This document shows positions 45,655 through 59,190 of a stretch of DNA of 64,000 nucleotides, piece by piece. The number at the start of each line of letters is the position of its first letter. The first letter of the stretch is position 1. The position numbers were made by a program, and so were the translations under genes. Below the pieces are notes generated by a model, which worked only from the letters and a program-made list of their open reading frames with translations, was not told where the DNA came from and ran no database searches. Origin of the DNA: Lepas anatifera (taxonomy: Eukaryota > Arthropoda > Thecostraca > Lepadidae); NCBI GenBank assembly GCA_034440635.1, contig JAOTON010000056.1, forward strand, positions 62,001 through 126,000, in the 5' to 3' direction.

Positions 45655-46620
45655 GCATGGCAGGAATCCAGTCTGCAAAGTATGGCAGCAGGCCAGACGA
45701 GTCGCACCAGCCATCTAAAATTCTCACACCACGAGCCTCCAAAAATTCGCACCAATCTGCCACATACCAGGGAAAAAATGCACCCATTCCTACCCCTACA
45801 ATGCAACACTACCTCAATCATTAGTCAGTTAGTCAAGGACTTTTTATAAGGCCCTCTCCTGTGTCTTAATAGCCATTCAGTCATTATTTGTTTAGTTTAA
45901 GTTCACTAACCTCGCAAATTCGCACCAGGTTGATAAAATTCGCACCACTTGGCCCTGTCTCCAAGGGCACTCGCACCGACGAGATCTCGTCGAAAATGCC
46001 ATACTTTGCACACTGGGCAGGAATGGCCCCCCAGTCTGCAGAGTATGGCAGCAGGCTAGAAGAATCGCACCAGCCACCTAGAATTCTCACACCAATTTGC
46101 ACTGCCAGTCACCAAAAATTTGCACCAATCCACAATATACCAGGGAGAAAAGCACACCCATGGTTGTCGAAACCAGTTTTTCCCTTCTCCCGCATGATTT
46201 TTATTTACAGTGTCACATTCCTCACGCCAGACTAGCAAATCTGCACCAGGGTGGTATAATTCGCACCACTCGCACCTATTTCGAAGAGCACTCACACCGA
46301 CGGGCGCGAGTGCCCTTGGAGACAGGACCGAATGGTGCAAATTTTATCAACCTGGTACGAATTTGCGAGGTTAGTGACACTTGAACTAAACAAATAATGA
46401 CTAAATGGCTATAAGGACACAGGAGGGGGCCTTATAAAAAGTCGTTAACTGACTAATGATTGAGGTAGCTTTGCATTGTAGGGGTAGGAATGGGGGCATT
46501 TTTTCCCTGCTATGTGGTAGATTGGTGCAAATTTTTGGAGGATGGTGGTGCAAGAATTTTTTATGGCTGGTGCGACTTGTCTGGCCTGCTGCCATACTTT
46601 GCAGACTGGCTTTGCACACT
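45655..46620. repeat. Foldback structure: about 330-bp inverted arms plus a third internal copy
   Basis: The left arm (about 45655-45985) and right arm (about 46305-46620, inverted) share nearly the whole sequence, including GTATGGCAGCAGGCCAGAC, TGCCACATACCAGGGAAAA or its variant, ATCATTAGTCAGTTA, TTTTTATAAGGCCC and CCAAGGGCACTCGC. Between them 46020-46310 is a third, partly diverged direct copy (GTATGGCAGCAGGCTAGA ... GCACCAGGGTGGTATAATTCGCACCACT). Repeated TTCGCACCA words run throughout. Transcripts could fold into a long hairpin. The paired plus and minus frames here are mirror images of the same repeat, not genes. Confidence 0.85.
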
Positions 46621-46639
46621 GCCCCCCCTGTGTCCGCCA

Positions 46640-47640
46640 ATGATTCCTGACTGCACTGCCTGTAGACCTAGGAATTATCAAAAACTTTTTTAGCAAGTTT
46701 CTCTTCGCAGGAATTCTTCATCATCAGCAACATTAAATAGCTAAAGGAAAGCAACATGAACTGGCAATACACCACCTACCGTGGGTTACATTATAACAAG
46801 GCAATAGACACTATGGCTGCATTCTATGAACTATTCCGAGGTGGAATTCCAGGGGTTGTGACATCGTGATATTCCCCAGATTCTAGCTGTGGAACGTTCT
46901 TGAACGAGGCTGGAATGAGGTGTAAATGGCGAGGTGCGACTCTCATTATTTATTTTTATTTCCGCACGTGCAAATCTTTCATTTACCTTCATTTAGGTAT
47001 TATTAGGTTCTGATTATCCGGCAAAAACATATAATGAGCCTTTCAAGCAGATAAATATTCAAAGTCCACAAACTTACTGTTACAAAATTCATCAATGGGC
47101 GCTACCCTCTTGAGCGGGACTGTTTTTTCTATTCCCACTGTTCCGCACGGAATGGCGGGAATATTCCACATGGAATCCCGGGAAAAGTTTCAAAGAACGG
47201 CTGTGACGTTACTGTTCCTGGAATTCCAGGCTGGAATATTTCAAAGAACTCAACCTATATCATACTGCAAAGCTCGAAATTGGGCGCAAAACAGGGCAAA
47301 ACAGGGTCATTTAAATACAAAACACTCCTCCTCCACCACACCCCAAAGCAGCAATACATGCTTTCTCTATCGCTCGCGCTTTTCTTCACCTTTTCAGCAC
47401 ATTTCAATTTCTGTCTTTCCCTATCCTCACGCTTTTCCGCAACAATCTGCTGCATCCGGCATCCAGGGCCTTCGGCTGCATTATCTTTTTAGGGCCTTGG
47501 CTGCATCTGCACGCGCAAAAAAATTCATCACTACTTTGCCATTACTGCAGCAAACTGCAACGAAATATCAGCTGATTGTACTAAAGTCAGCTGACTGTGT
47601 AGTGTGATTTTATTTACACTTTTTCCTCATTATTTTTCTA
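46640..47640. other. Intergenic with TGGAATATTCC-rich segment
   Basis: 46835-46880 and 47140-47245 contain inverted GGAATTCCAGG / GGAATATTCC words and may bound a small TIR element, without a defined target duplication. The 170-codon frame at 47095-47607 begins in this repeat and has no recognisable motif. Confidence 0.4.
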
Positions 47641-50240
47641 TTAATTGGATTAAAAACTTAAAAACAAACTTGCAGTTGAAAGGGAACTGCGTTTAAATCC
47701 TACTTCACTGGACCCCCTTGAATTTCCGGACGATTCCTCCCCTACTTGCACGAGAAGAGAAAACAGTCGTGCGCAATCGGCGACGTCCAACAACAATCGA
47801 CAACGTAGGGCGGCGGCGCGCTGTGATAGTACAATTTTACACGCATAAGTATCTGGTGGAGACCTGTATTTGAGGGAATCAAAGAGAGGTGGACCTGCTT
47901 GAAAGACCAACAATTCGTTCTACGAGCTCAAACTTCCTTGCAGGGCTGACAGCTTACTGGTAAGATTCTCCTTAATCTCTAGCTTAAAGTTTTGGATGCA
48001 CCCTTGTCTTTTAATGTGGTAGGTACCTACTCACCACAGTTGGATGTTTGGTCTAGAATTTGAAGTAATCACTTGTAGACAATTGTATTAATGAATTATG
48101 TAGACAATATTGATACTTATTGTTATTTTTCATTACCATCAAGTATTTTTTTACTTATAGGTTCCACGGTTAGAATGTTCCTAACTGGCACTGTACATTA
48201 ATGTCTTAAACACAAACTGCAGTATTTGATGGTGCACATCAGTAAAATGTATGAAAGATTGGACTGCCAATTGAATCTCATCAAGTGCTGTTTTGATTTA
48301 CCCATCATGTTATAGCACAATCAATCTGTGCCAAAAAGCTTGAAAAGTAATATTTCAGTGGGGGAAAGTGGGTGCAAGTTCCCAGTAATAGCTACATTCC
48401 CAATAATGGGAACATTGACCCATAATTGGAAATGATGATGGAAACATATATGACGAAGCTGTCATGTTGCTTGGGATACGGATACCCAATCACGGTAACT
48501 TTGGTTCATTTAACCAAAGATGATAATTTGTATTAGCATAACATGATTGCTTGCATGCTGCTATTGTTGTCCACCCTGTATTGATGGTGTATATTGTTGT
48601 GGCAAATAAATGTATGGATCTAAACACCATTTCTCAAGATGGAAACACCATACAAAAATGGAAATACATGGATCATTACTTCAATGCTGTGATGTTCGAA
48701 CATTGCTGTACTTTCTAGGGCTCATAAGAAATAAAGGCAGTGTCTGCTGTAAAAATTGACCAATTTACCATCATGAAGCTGGTCAATTTTTGCAGTTGTA
48801 GGTGACACTGAAGGTAATGGTCACCTGCCATCTGCCATCTGCCATCCAGCATCCACCATTGAACTGGATGTGCATAGGGTGGTTTTCTGTTAACAATGTT
48901 GTTAAATAGCTCCAGAATGGGGTTTGCACCATTCCAGGATGCAATGCCAGATGTCTGAATATCTGTATTGGGTTGGTTATGTCTGTGCTGGATTGTATTA
49001 ATGGATAGACTGTTGCTGTTTAGTTGCAGGGTACATTGGCCATTTCAGGGGATTACCAGGTGTTGATTGGCTAGGGAGGGGGTGGCAAGTGCCCATCTTT
49101 GCCCTCTGGATCTACCTGTGATGAGGGTCTCTGAGACCAGCATGAGGAGAAGGCCAAAACCAGTATTTATATATCCATACATATATTTCCACACATATAC
49201 ATGGGCAATACACATTACAACATGCACTTAGGGTAAAACGAATAACAGGCACTTTCGATTCTGCCGATTCTTGAATTCCTGATTCTGCGATTGTTGAACA
49301 CGCGATTCTTCATATGTCGGCTCAAACAATATTGGAGCAGTAGTGCATAAACAGCATCGTGAGGAATAGTGTTAGAACTATTCAGAAGAAAAAATAGGGG
49401 CACAGGGAAATAAAAAAGAAAAGTAAAATAAATTCATGGGTTAGTAATGATGACGCGCAGCAATTCTACGTTCAGCCGTGCTAGACAGCGGCCAGGCACC
49501 AACGCTGCCTAGCGGTCACTGCAGCGCCATCCATTAGGGCCTTGGCGCCACCTAACAGCCGTCGAAGCGCCGCCCAGCGGTCACAGCGACTCCGCCACCG
49601 CAGTACCGCGCCGCGCAGCCAATGGAGCCCCCAGGCTACGCCCGGCCGGCGAGACACGCAGCACCACCGTCAATCCAGCAGTCGCCGCACCAGGCGCAGG
49701 GAGGCCGCAGGGGCAGCAGCAACAGCATCACACCTCCCAAGATCACAGGAGACTCTGGGCAGCTGCCGGAAACATATTAGTTAGATGTGGGAGAAGGATA
49801 GGTTAGGTTATAGCTGAGGAGCTGTGCGCGTAGCGTGAGCATGTGCAGAGAGGGGGGGCTATGGGAATTTGTATGCACACGGTACCATATCAGCATGGTA
49901 TTTAGGGACTAGCAGTAGGGTGCCAGAGGCGGGCCTGTTCGACTCCCGCAGTGCTACGTTAGATCATGACCGCGGTTAATGGTTTAAAAATTTTGCCAGC
50001 ATAGGAGTGCAGGTCAAAACATCTCAAACAACTTCGTGATACAGCGACACGCAGTTTTTGTCACCTAGCGAGCTCTTATCTGCAGCATGATGTTGGAAAA
50101 TTTGGTAACCTTAATTAGCTAGATATTGGGGAAGCGCCCAGTTTGCTCACCCATTTACATCTTAATTACTCATTGTAGGTGTCAGTGAATATTTTCTTAA
50201 CACCTTTTTTAAAGAATGATTTGGATCGAGGTACATCGTT
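47641..50240. other. Intergenic, mostly unannotated; short hairpin and TIR fragment
   Basis: A short inverted repeat CTGTAAAAATTGACCA / TGGTCAATTTTTGCAG lies at about 48747-48802. A CCATCTGCCATC microsatellite is near 48826-48850. The stretch 49040-49120 ends CTGGATCTACCTGTGATG and matches the right end of the GGCGGATCCAGG family. The Arg-rich frame at 49542-49784 is read from GC-rich degenerate DNA. TTAGG-like 'ggataggttaggttatag' is at 49797. No gene recognised. Confidence 0.45.
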
Positions 50241-50249
50241 AAGGTTCCG

Positions 50250-51430
50250 AATCTTTGATTTTTGGAGCCTGTCTGAGATCCACTTTTGGGAATCTGTGAG
50301 ATCAACACTGGGTAGTCTCTGAGACCAACACTTGGAAGGTTCCAGGTTAGAAGGCAAAAATTCAGGGCCCCTGATATCAAACTGTGGGAACCCTGAGATA
50401 AACTCAGAGGGCTTCTGGGAACAGGAATCAGGGGGAGGGGAGGGGCTCTGTGGAACCAGCACTTGTGGCACATTAAGACCAACATTTGTCTCTTACTGGT
50501 CTGAACAGGGAACCTTGTTGTGTTTTATGGCACTTCACTGTGTGTTTATTTTGCTGAAGAGGTAACCTGTGCTGATTTGGGGCCCCACAAGGTCCCCAGG
50601 GGCTCTTATCTGGTCTGGCATCCTGGGTTTATCTGGGGGCTCCTCATCCAGCCCTGGGGCTCCTGGGTTGGTTTTGACCTCATGGCTTTGTGTCAAGTCT
50701 CTTAGACTGGTCTGGGCCCATTTTGCTGGCCTGGACCCTGAGGTAGTATGTGGAGGGAGCCTTCTGACGATTGGCTTCAGTGCCCCTTAGCTGGTGTAGG
50801 GCCAGGAAATGATCCAGGATCTCATCAATATGGGGAGTTGTGGATTCTAGCATCGGGGGCCCCCTTTTAGGGTTCTCCCAGGAGCGGGGTTCTGCCATTT
50901 TTGCCTTTTATGAACGTGAAACCTTTCCAAACAAACAATTTGATAGATGCCAATTTTGAACATCCAGTTTGTAACGCACGAGACCAACGACTGAGGCCCC
51001 TAAAGATATCGATTGGGCATTCTGTCTTGAACCCTAGGGGGCCCTTCGAGACCAACTATTTAAGCCCTCTGAAGCCAACTCTTTGGGCCCTCTAAGGCCA
51101 ACTCTTGCCCCCCTCCAAGACAAACAGTATGCCCCCCCCCGAGAACAACTTCTTGAAGCACCCGAGGTGAACTCTGGGACCGCCTCGAAACAAAATAGTG
51201 GGACCCCTGAAAATTAAGATTGGGGCCCCAGGGTCAATACCGGGAGCCTCTGAAGCCAACTCTGGTGTCTCTGAGACCAACGCTTAGGGCCTCCGGGGTC
51301 AACTTTGGGGGTCTCCTTGACGAACACTGGAAGGAAAATTTAGAGAAATTCTGGGGGGGGTGTTTGGAGACCAGGAGATCAACTCAGGGCTTGGGGTTCC
51401 CAAGCCCCGCATTTGGGTGGCAATAATGTT
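50250..51430. repeat. Degenerate GC-rich repeat, GAGACCAACTCTGGGGCCCC-like, second array
   Basis: It shares the GAGACCAACTCT...GGGGCCCC words of 31440-32160 and, in its middle part (50560-50790), words like those of 13255-14760. Units are about 28-32 bp and strongly degenerate. The left and right parts are in the same sense. Frames through it are artefacts. Confidence 0.75.
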
Positions 51431-51609
51431 CCTCAAATCAAATTTTGGCACACTTATCGGTTATCACTGAGGTCCCTGAGGCGGCTGATTCTTTACTGTG
51501 TTGAAGCTCAGTCCAGGAGGAGATGGGCGGTCGCCCCATCGCCCCCCCTTGGATCCCCCTGCACAGGGCCCCTGGAATAGGAGAATCCAGGATCTCAAAT
51601 CCGCATCTG

Positions 51610-51785
51610 CACTTTCAGTCGGTTCATCCCCCTTCACCTGTTGGGGCCCTGTACCCGCATCTGCACCTTCAGTCGGTTCATCCCCCTTCACCTGCTCGGG
51701 CCCTGTACCCGCCTCTCCTCCTTCAGTCGGTTCATCCCTCTTCACCTGTTCGGGCCCTGTAACTGCCTCTGACCCTGCATTCGAT
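51610..51785. repeat. Tandem repeat, three 54-bp units (TTCAGTCGGTTCATCCC)
   Basis: TTCAGTCGGTTCATCCC recurs at 51614, 51668 and 51722, exactly 54 bp apart, each with CACCTG...GGGCCCTGTA. Because 54 is a multiple of three, all three frames stay open on both strands (51464-51745 minus, 51498-51815 plus), which explains those apparent proteins. Confidence 0.9.
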
Positions 51786-51897
51786 TCTGCCCGTGCATCC
51801 GCTCTGCTGCTTTAATCCGCCCTGTCCGTACATCTGCCTTTACCCTCTGCATTCACCTCCACTTTGTGCATCCGCCTCCCTCTTCAACACGGTCATG

Positions 51898-52174
51898 AAT
51901 AGGCGGGTCCAGGGGGTGGCAATGGGGTCAGGTGCCCCCACCCCGATCGACCCTCGGCGCCCGTTAAAATTGCCACGGCGATCTTCTGAAGGGTCGATGG
52001 TGCCCTCCTAAAATGTCGCCTCCCCCAGGGTAAGAAAACCGGTGCCCTGCAATAGGATTTGGCGCCCACTTCATAGGTTTTCCGGCCAAAAGTGGCGCCC
52101 CTTGGTCCGGATGTCGCCTCCCCCGGCAAGGTGCATACCCTTCCCCCTGATCGGCGATCCTGGATCCTCCTATG
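51898..52174. mobile_element. 277-bp GGATCC-family TIR element with perfect duplication CGGTCATG
   Basis: The left end AATAGGCGGGTCCAGG and the reversed right end CATAGGAGGATCCAGG are inverted repeats. CGGTCATG flanks both ends exactly (51890-51897 and 52175-52182). The interior is the reverse orientation of 52416-52635 and 62440-62684 (GGCGCCCACTTCATAGG, CCGGCCAAAAGTGGCGCC). Non-coding. Confidence 0.87.
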
Positions 52175-52415
52175 CGGTCATGTCAGGTGAATCACTGCCA
52201 GAGTCCCAATGCACGCAGCAATAGATAATTTCTGCTGTTGAACTCAAATGACACCAGTCTCCACTTTTGAGTTTAGCACTCTCAAATCTTAATGAAGATA
52301 GAACCATGAAGGGTGATACTGTGGCCGGAATGTGATAAATATAGGCCTTAACGAAAGTCAAAATATTTCGGAAAAGTCTGTTTTGAATGGGCGAGCGGCA
52401 TTGGACCTCGGCTAC

Positions 52416-52635
52416 CGTAGGCGGATCCAGGATTGTCATGGGAGTACCTTGTCGAGGGGGCGGGGTGCCATGCGGACGGGGGCGCCACTTTTGACCGGAA
52501 AAACCTATAAGGTGGGCGCAAAATCCTATCGGTGGCGCAGGTTTTCTCATCCGGGGGGGAGGTGGAGAGCGACATTTCAGGCAGGTCGATCGGGGAGGGG
52601 GCACGTGCCCCCTTCGCCCCCTGGATCCGCCTCTG
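52416..52635. mobile_element. GGATCC-family TIR element, 220 bp
   Basis: CGTAGGCGGATCCAGG on the left and CCTGGATCCGCCTCTG on the right are inverted repeats. Internal landmarks are GGGCGCCACTTTTGACCGG, GTGGGCGCAAAATCCTA, GACATTTCAGG and a GGGGGCACGTGCCCCC palindrome. No target duplication is preserved (TCGGCTAC against CACCTTAG). Confidence 0.8.
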
Positions 52636-53900
52636 CACCTTAGTACACTTTTTTCTTTAAAAAATATTATTTTGGTTTTTCTGCATCTATCAACGGGGCT
52701 TGTGAACGGGCTATGCCTATGTAGCTGAAATTATGGTCATAGAATGTTACGGTTCAGGAATTAGGTCACTGTTCTCCTTAATTTTCCGGAAGAAATCGCG
52801 CTGCTTGAGGGTAGAATAGTGTAATAATTGACGATCATTTGGTGCTTAGTGGTGTAAAACTATGCAAGAAATGTCCAAATTATACTTTTCGGGATTATTT
52901 CAGATGCTAATCCACAGAGCCAACATGTTTTCTCCGGCATTACCCCCACTAAGTATGAGGCTGGCACCGTGACCACTGGTTTTGTGAAAAAATGTTTATA
53001 ATCGTTTTTTTGCGACCATATTTTTTTTCCAACTAGGATTTCACATGATTTTTTTCTGAAAATTTTGTCCAATAATCAAATTTAAGTTAAAAGATAGTTT
53101 CATTGCCACCGCTTCCGGCGGTATTTTCCGATAGAATGAGATCGTAAACTTTGAGCAACTATTCAAGGTAGGTTTTAAAGTTGGATATCTGGATGCAAAG
53201 TTGAACCCCGCAAAAAAATCCCCTAAATTGTGAATCGACCAGGCAGAAGGCTTCCCATGTTATATTTTGGTGGCTTCGGGGATTTCCGAAAAATGGGCCC
53301 AAAAGTTCGCCTTTGCAAGAACGTGCGTTTCCGACTTGGAATGAGCGTTTCCTTTTATGGGTCATTGCACTACGACTTGCAAAAATATATGTGTGGTAAT
53401 GGGGGAGATCCTGGGGGGTTGGGGTAGTCATAACCCCCCCTCCTGGATGTTTGGTCTCCCATTGGCTTTATATAGGGCTTGTATTGCTGTGCCGCGTCAA
53501 ACCCTCCAGGATCCAACCCCATCCAGGATCGAGAAGATATCTGTAACCCTGCCTGTGATGACTTTGTTAAACTAGTAAAACCAAATGGTCTCCTGAGAAC
53601 TCGCATTATGAATTCACTTTATGCGGTTCCCTGCTTGGCTAGGGTTGCCAAAAAGGCTTTCAAAAAACATGGAAGAAACCTGGATAACATTAGATGCTCC
53701 AGTCATGAGCAACATTCCCATAGTCTTTGTCTTCTTTGGAATTTCCACAAAGTGGTCCATTCCCTCTAGGGTCCGTGGGTCCGATCTCAACAAGCTCTGA
53801 ATACTATTGATCTGTAGGTAGTTGGTGTCAGTATGTCAGAGCTGAGCATGGCCCACCGTGAGTCCAATCTAAGGTAGAATGTGTTTGTGGATGGTGCGCG
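52636..53900. other. Intergenic, no gene recognised
   Basis: Mixed AT-rich DNA. The 96-codon frame at 53479-53769 has no motif I recognise. The opposing frame at 53370-53606 overlaps it. Treated as chance or as unrecognised transposon remnant. Confidence 0.4.
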
Positions 53901-53904
53901 TCAT

Positions 53905-54040
53905 TGGCCGATCCAGGACTTCATTTCAGGGGGGGCTCGCGCCTCCCCGCCATTAACAAAGAACCGCCTCCGGCTATGCATTAACTATGGGCACTCTGAA
54001 ATTTCGGGGGGGCTTAAGCCCCTTTATATCCGCCTCTGGA
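53905..54040. mobile_element. Short GGATCC-family element
   Basis: CATTGGCCGATCCAGG on the left and ATATCCGCCTCTG on the right are degraded forms of the CAGTGGCGGATCCAGG terminus. The interior GCCTCCGGCTATGCATTAA matches the reverse of the 62876-63024 element. No clear target duplication. Confidence 0.6.
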
Positions 54041-54044
54041 GTGC

Positions 54045-55505
54045 TTACAACTGTGACTGGTAAACTGTTCCAGTCATTTGCTACCCGTGCCGCGAACGCA
54101 CTCCTCCGAACCCGGAACCGCTCAGAGCTTTACAAGTTTGTACGGATGTCCGCGCCTTTGGGTGGTGTCTACCGTTTGGAAGAAATTATCGGAGTGAGAG
54201 TTCACTTTAGAGCAGGGTTGGAAAAAAGCCGGCTTAAATTGAATTTATGCCAGCCAGTGGCTTTTATTAATTTAAGCCAGTTTAAGCCGGCTTAAATTAA
54301 TAAAAGCCGGCTTAAATTCAGAATCAATGAAAGACCCATTCAATCCAAGAACACCCTTTCATATCAAAGATAGATAGGTGAGAACTGCACAATACTATCA
54401 ATTTGCATATTGTTTGAAGAATTTGAGTTGAGCATGTCATCCATCAAGTTGGCTGAGCACAAAGTCAATGTTGATTAATAATGGCAAGCTGGAGCATACT
54501 GTTGCGAACAGGTGAATGTGATACTGTTTCAACAGTTCACGTAATCACAGCGCTTTACCTGGATGTGGAGATAGGTCACATATTCTTTCGCTATTATGGT
54601 TGGTTTGATATATGGACTTTACGTAGTCATTAAAACAATTCCAAAACAAGGCAAAACTGTATTGGTCTCACACAAAGCGTGACAAATTACTATACAAAAA
54701 AGCATTCATTGAGCAGTAACATATCATATTGCTTGACTGCATCATGTCGGCTTAATGACGGCCGCGCAAGGCCCTGTGCCAGAAAGACAGCTTTGCATTT
54801 GAAAGTTGGTGGTTAGAATTTTGGCAATGTTCAAACTTAGGCCATTTACTATATCGTGCTTTTTTGGTGGTCTTTTAGTGGATGTTGGCCAATATTATTT
54901 GGTGCTTGGTTATTGGAATGCAAAGGTATTTGTTAAATGTTAATGAAAGGTTAGCTTGTGCTAGGGTTTTTGTTAGCGTTTGTGACACTCCAAAAATATA
55001 TGTTTAAGATCAGTAAGCAATTATGAACATGAATATGGTATTTATACTTTAACTTCCATATTATTTTTGAAAATATGAAAAACAGTTCTCGCGAGAACTT
55101 AACGTGAGTGGCTTTTATTATTGTCATGATAAGTGGTTTAAACCAGGGTGGCATAAATTAATTTATGCCAGCCGGTTTAATCCATGGTTTAAACCGGTTT
55201 AAACCAGAACGTGGCTTAAATTTGCCAACCCTGCTTTAGAGTTAAGAATCTGGTACCCGCGTATCATGTTACCTCGTTTACGTCAGTAGTACAGCAATGG
55301 CAAGCCAAGTCATTTATGTTCTTTGTTGTGGAGCTCGTAAATCTTCCTTGTGACTCGTCTCTACAACCTTTCCAGTTTCTTCTGGTCTGTTCGGCTGAAA
55401 CGTCTTCGTTAAAAGTTCCATTTTCAAGATGAGGTCTGAGCAGGGCAGAATACAGGATCGGAAGAGTGGTTTTAGAACTTTTGCAGACGTACCGGCGAAT
55501 CACCG
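54045..55505 (-). pseudogene. LINE 3' end (reverse transcriptase C-terminus), split by a hAT element
   Basis: On the minus strand 55503-55264 encodes LPILYSALLRPHLENG, the usual sequence after the RT domain. Beyond the hAT insertion the text resumes with RRGHPYKLVK in one frame and SAFAARVANDWNSLPVTVV in another. Both are landmarks of the C-terminus of CR1/Jockey-type LINE proteins. Frameshifts and a stop show decay. Only the last part of the element is present. Confidence 0.75.
54213..55233. mobile_element. 1,021-bp non-autonomous hAT element, target duplication CTTTAGAG
   Basis: The left end CAGGGTTGG and right end CCAACCCTG are the inverted termini expected of hAT elements, followed inward by AAGCCGGCTTAAATT and CGTGGCTTAAATTTG. 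CTTTAGAG is present exactly on both sides (54205-54212 and 55234-55241). The left 100 bp and right 100 bp contain several GGCTTAAATT / GGTTTAAACC palindromic words. There is no transposase frame. It interrupts the LINE remnant on the minus strand. Confidence 0.93.
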
Positions 55506-57081
<1,576 letters not shown>

Positions 57082-57769
57082 GACGTCAGGGTCTTCACCT
57101 GTCTCAGCAGCTGAGGCTGTACCTGTGTTGTGTGGCTCTAAAGGCGGCAGGTGCTGGCGCCGCAGCGGCCCCGGTGGGCCTGGTCTTCATTTCTACAAGG
57201 GCCTTCACTCGTGAATTGTGCGGCATACAGGAGTATTCAGGCGATGTTGGTAGCTGATAACGGCTTGTGAAGAGCTGAGCTGGCGCGTGTCTGTTTCGCG
57301 GATCGGCGAGCCGTCTGCCGCTCGAATGCGGAGCCTTCTGTGATTGGCTGGCTACCCCAGAATGGGAGTTTGCATGGCTACCGGGAGATCATCATGTGAA
57401 ACGATGAAAATGGCGTCTCATTGTCGTGAGAACCGTTCTGGAGTTGAAGTTGTGATGTTAAGATGTAAGACTGAGACGAAGGATGGTTGACTACGGTTAG
57501 AGTGAATTCATTTCTCAGGCTTTTGAACAGTAAGGTCTTCTTGGCATGATGTTATTCCTCCTGTTGCTTGGCGTGTTAGGTTGACTGTCCTCTTGGTTGC
57601 TCCCACAATCTCCACGTGGCTCGCTTCACGCATTTTGTTGACCTAAAACGGTGGTTTTGATCCGCTCTTCATGGAAGCCCTGCTCTCTTACAATTGGTCC
57701 AATACAGGCATATTAGTACGACCTCAGCTTCCACTTCAATTCAGTGATAAAATACATCGTTCTACGTTG
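57082..57769. other. NEDD8 3' flank
   Basis: Presumed 3' UTR and intergenic DNA. I find no AATAAA close to the stop and no A-rich tract that would mark a retrocopy end. No other feature. Confidence 0.4.
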
Positions 57770-59190
57770 TCAAGGCGAGCGCCAATACATGTCACTACCA
57801 CTTCGCTTATTTTTACTGGGACCTCCGAAATCGGACAATGAATTGACAAAGCCAGGATCGACATCTGGTGTTGGCTGTGGAATAGAGGCTGTTCCAATAC
57901 CTTCCATGAGGAAAGGATGAGATGTGGATGCCAGATTTGGCCAAAAAGTTAGCAGTGCCTCCAAAAATGCGATTTACTTTTTCATCCCATTCATTATTCA
58001 ATCGATATTCCTTGGCCTTTAACCCGCGCCCCACCGGGGGTGCGGCGCCACCTTCACCCCACCGGGGGGCCATCGATGGCCCCCTCTAACTCCGAAAATA
58101 TGGGGGTTAGCGCAAATTTGCAAAGTGCATTAGAAAGCTTGCGTGAATTCAGTAAGAAATAATTCGCATGTTTAAGCGATCAGGTCAATGGTTTGACCTC
58201 CAGAGGTCAAGTTAGGTCACGATAGGCTATTTTCACTCAAATATGCAATGCTTAAGAAAACTGGGCATAACTCTTATGTCATTAGAACTATTGAGATCGG
58301 GTAAACTACACAGGATAGGAAAATGCCAGACCTTTCTCCGCTATGTGGAACGTAATGACCTCCCACCAGTGGTTTGACCTCCAGAGGTCCCCTCGTGACC
58401 TCATATGACCTGAGGTCATCAAAGGTCAGAAAGTGACCTTGCCGTATATAAAATGAAAGCTAGTGATGAGACATACACGATGGTGTTTGATTCAACGCTG
58501 TAGCGTAATTAGGGAAAAAGTTTTTGCCAAAATAATGTTTTTGACCCCTGGTGACCTTGGATGACCTTGGAGAGGTCTAAGGGCAAATATGGTCCCTGAG
58601 ATCCGTAAAAGGGTGTCCAAGAACGCTTTCTGAGCAAGCTGAACATTTGCAATCGTTTTTGTAGCTTTTACATCATAAGACATTTTTTCCCTGCCTTTTT
58701 AAAGGGTGAGGTCACCTCGTGACCTGAACCTAGGTCACGAAATCGAAAAATCCCGGATATACACCTTGTAGACCCTGGCTGGGCCATAAACTGTAGGAAG
58801 TTTCAAATCGATCGACTGAGAAACGTAGCTCTTATAGAGTTAAAAAGTTGAAGTGAGGTGACCTTGGTTGACCTCGCCTGGTGACCTGACCTTAGGTGAC
58901 CCGGGTTAAAATTTTTTAGAGATGGTGTGAAAATGATGGGATGAGAGATAGAGCCCTCAACCGCGGTCTTGGCTTTCGTCGTTTTTCTGTTATCACGAAA
59001 AAAACCTTAGGATGGCCATCGATGGTCCCCGGTGGGGCGAGGGTTAAGAGCCAATTTGGCTGCTTCGGGGACTTTTTATCGAAATCATACCGGGCATCTT
59101 TACCTCCACTGTTTTCAGTGGAAGGCACTGAAACTGCTCCGTATAGCAGTTTATCGGCCCCTCGCGGGATGACTACAGAACGGAACATCT
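57770..59190 (-). pseudogene. Unidentified minus-strand reading frame interrupted by a TTAA element
   Basis: On the minus strand the frame GADKLLYGAVSVPSTENSGG ... KSPKQPNWLL ends at the TTAA element (59045). Beyond the element the same frame continues with KAKEYRLNNEWDEKVNRIFG. If the element and one TTAA are disregarded, the codons run on without a shift. Past the IFGG part the open frame shifts once more (FWPNLASTSHPFLMEG in another frame). I do not recognise the family. It may be a decayed transposase or an old gene. Confidence 0.45.
58019..59048. mobile_element. TTAA-bounded element with about 19 AGGTCA half-sites, inside a reading frame
   Basis: TTAA at 58019-58022 and 59045-59048. Termini are CCCGCGCCCCACCGGGGG and, reversed, CCCTCGCCCCACCGGGGAC. 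The left terminus is followed by a second terminus-like unit (TTCACCCCACCGGGGGG), as in the 11093 element, and then a GGCCATCGATGGCC hairpin; the right end has GGCCATCGATGG too. I count about 19 exact AGGTCA/TGACCT hexamers, including AGGTCACCTCGTGACCT, TGACCTGAGGTCA and TGACCTCCAGAGGTCA. There is no transposase. The insertion interrupts the frame described at 57770-59190. Confidence 0.88.

Noticed and set aside
47095..47607. 170-codon plus-strand frame
   Set aside because: It begins in a GGAATATTCC-rich repeat, has no recognisable domain, and is overlapped by frames on both strands.
49542..49784. Arg/Ser-rich 80-codon frame resembling an RNA-binding protein
   Set aside because: It is translated from GC-rich degenerate DNA without domain structure.
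51464..51815. Repetitive proteins on both strands with an 18-residue unit
   Set aside because: They arise from a 54-bp tandem repeat whose length is a multiple of three, which keeps all frames open.
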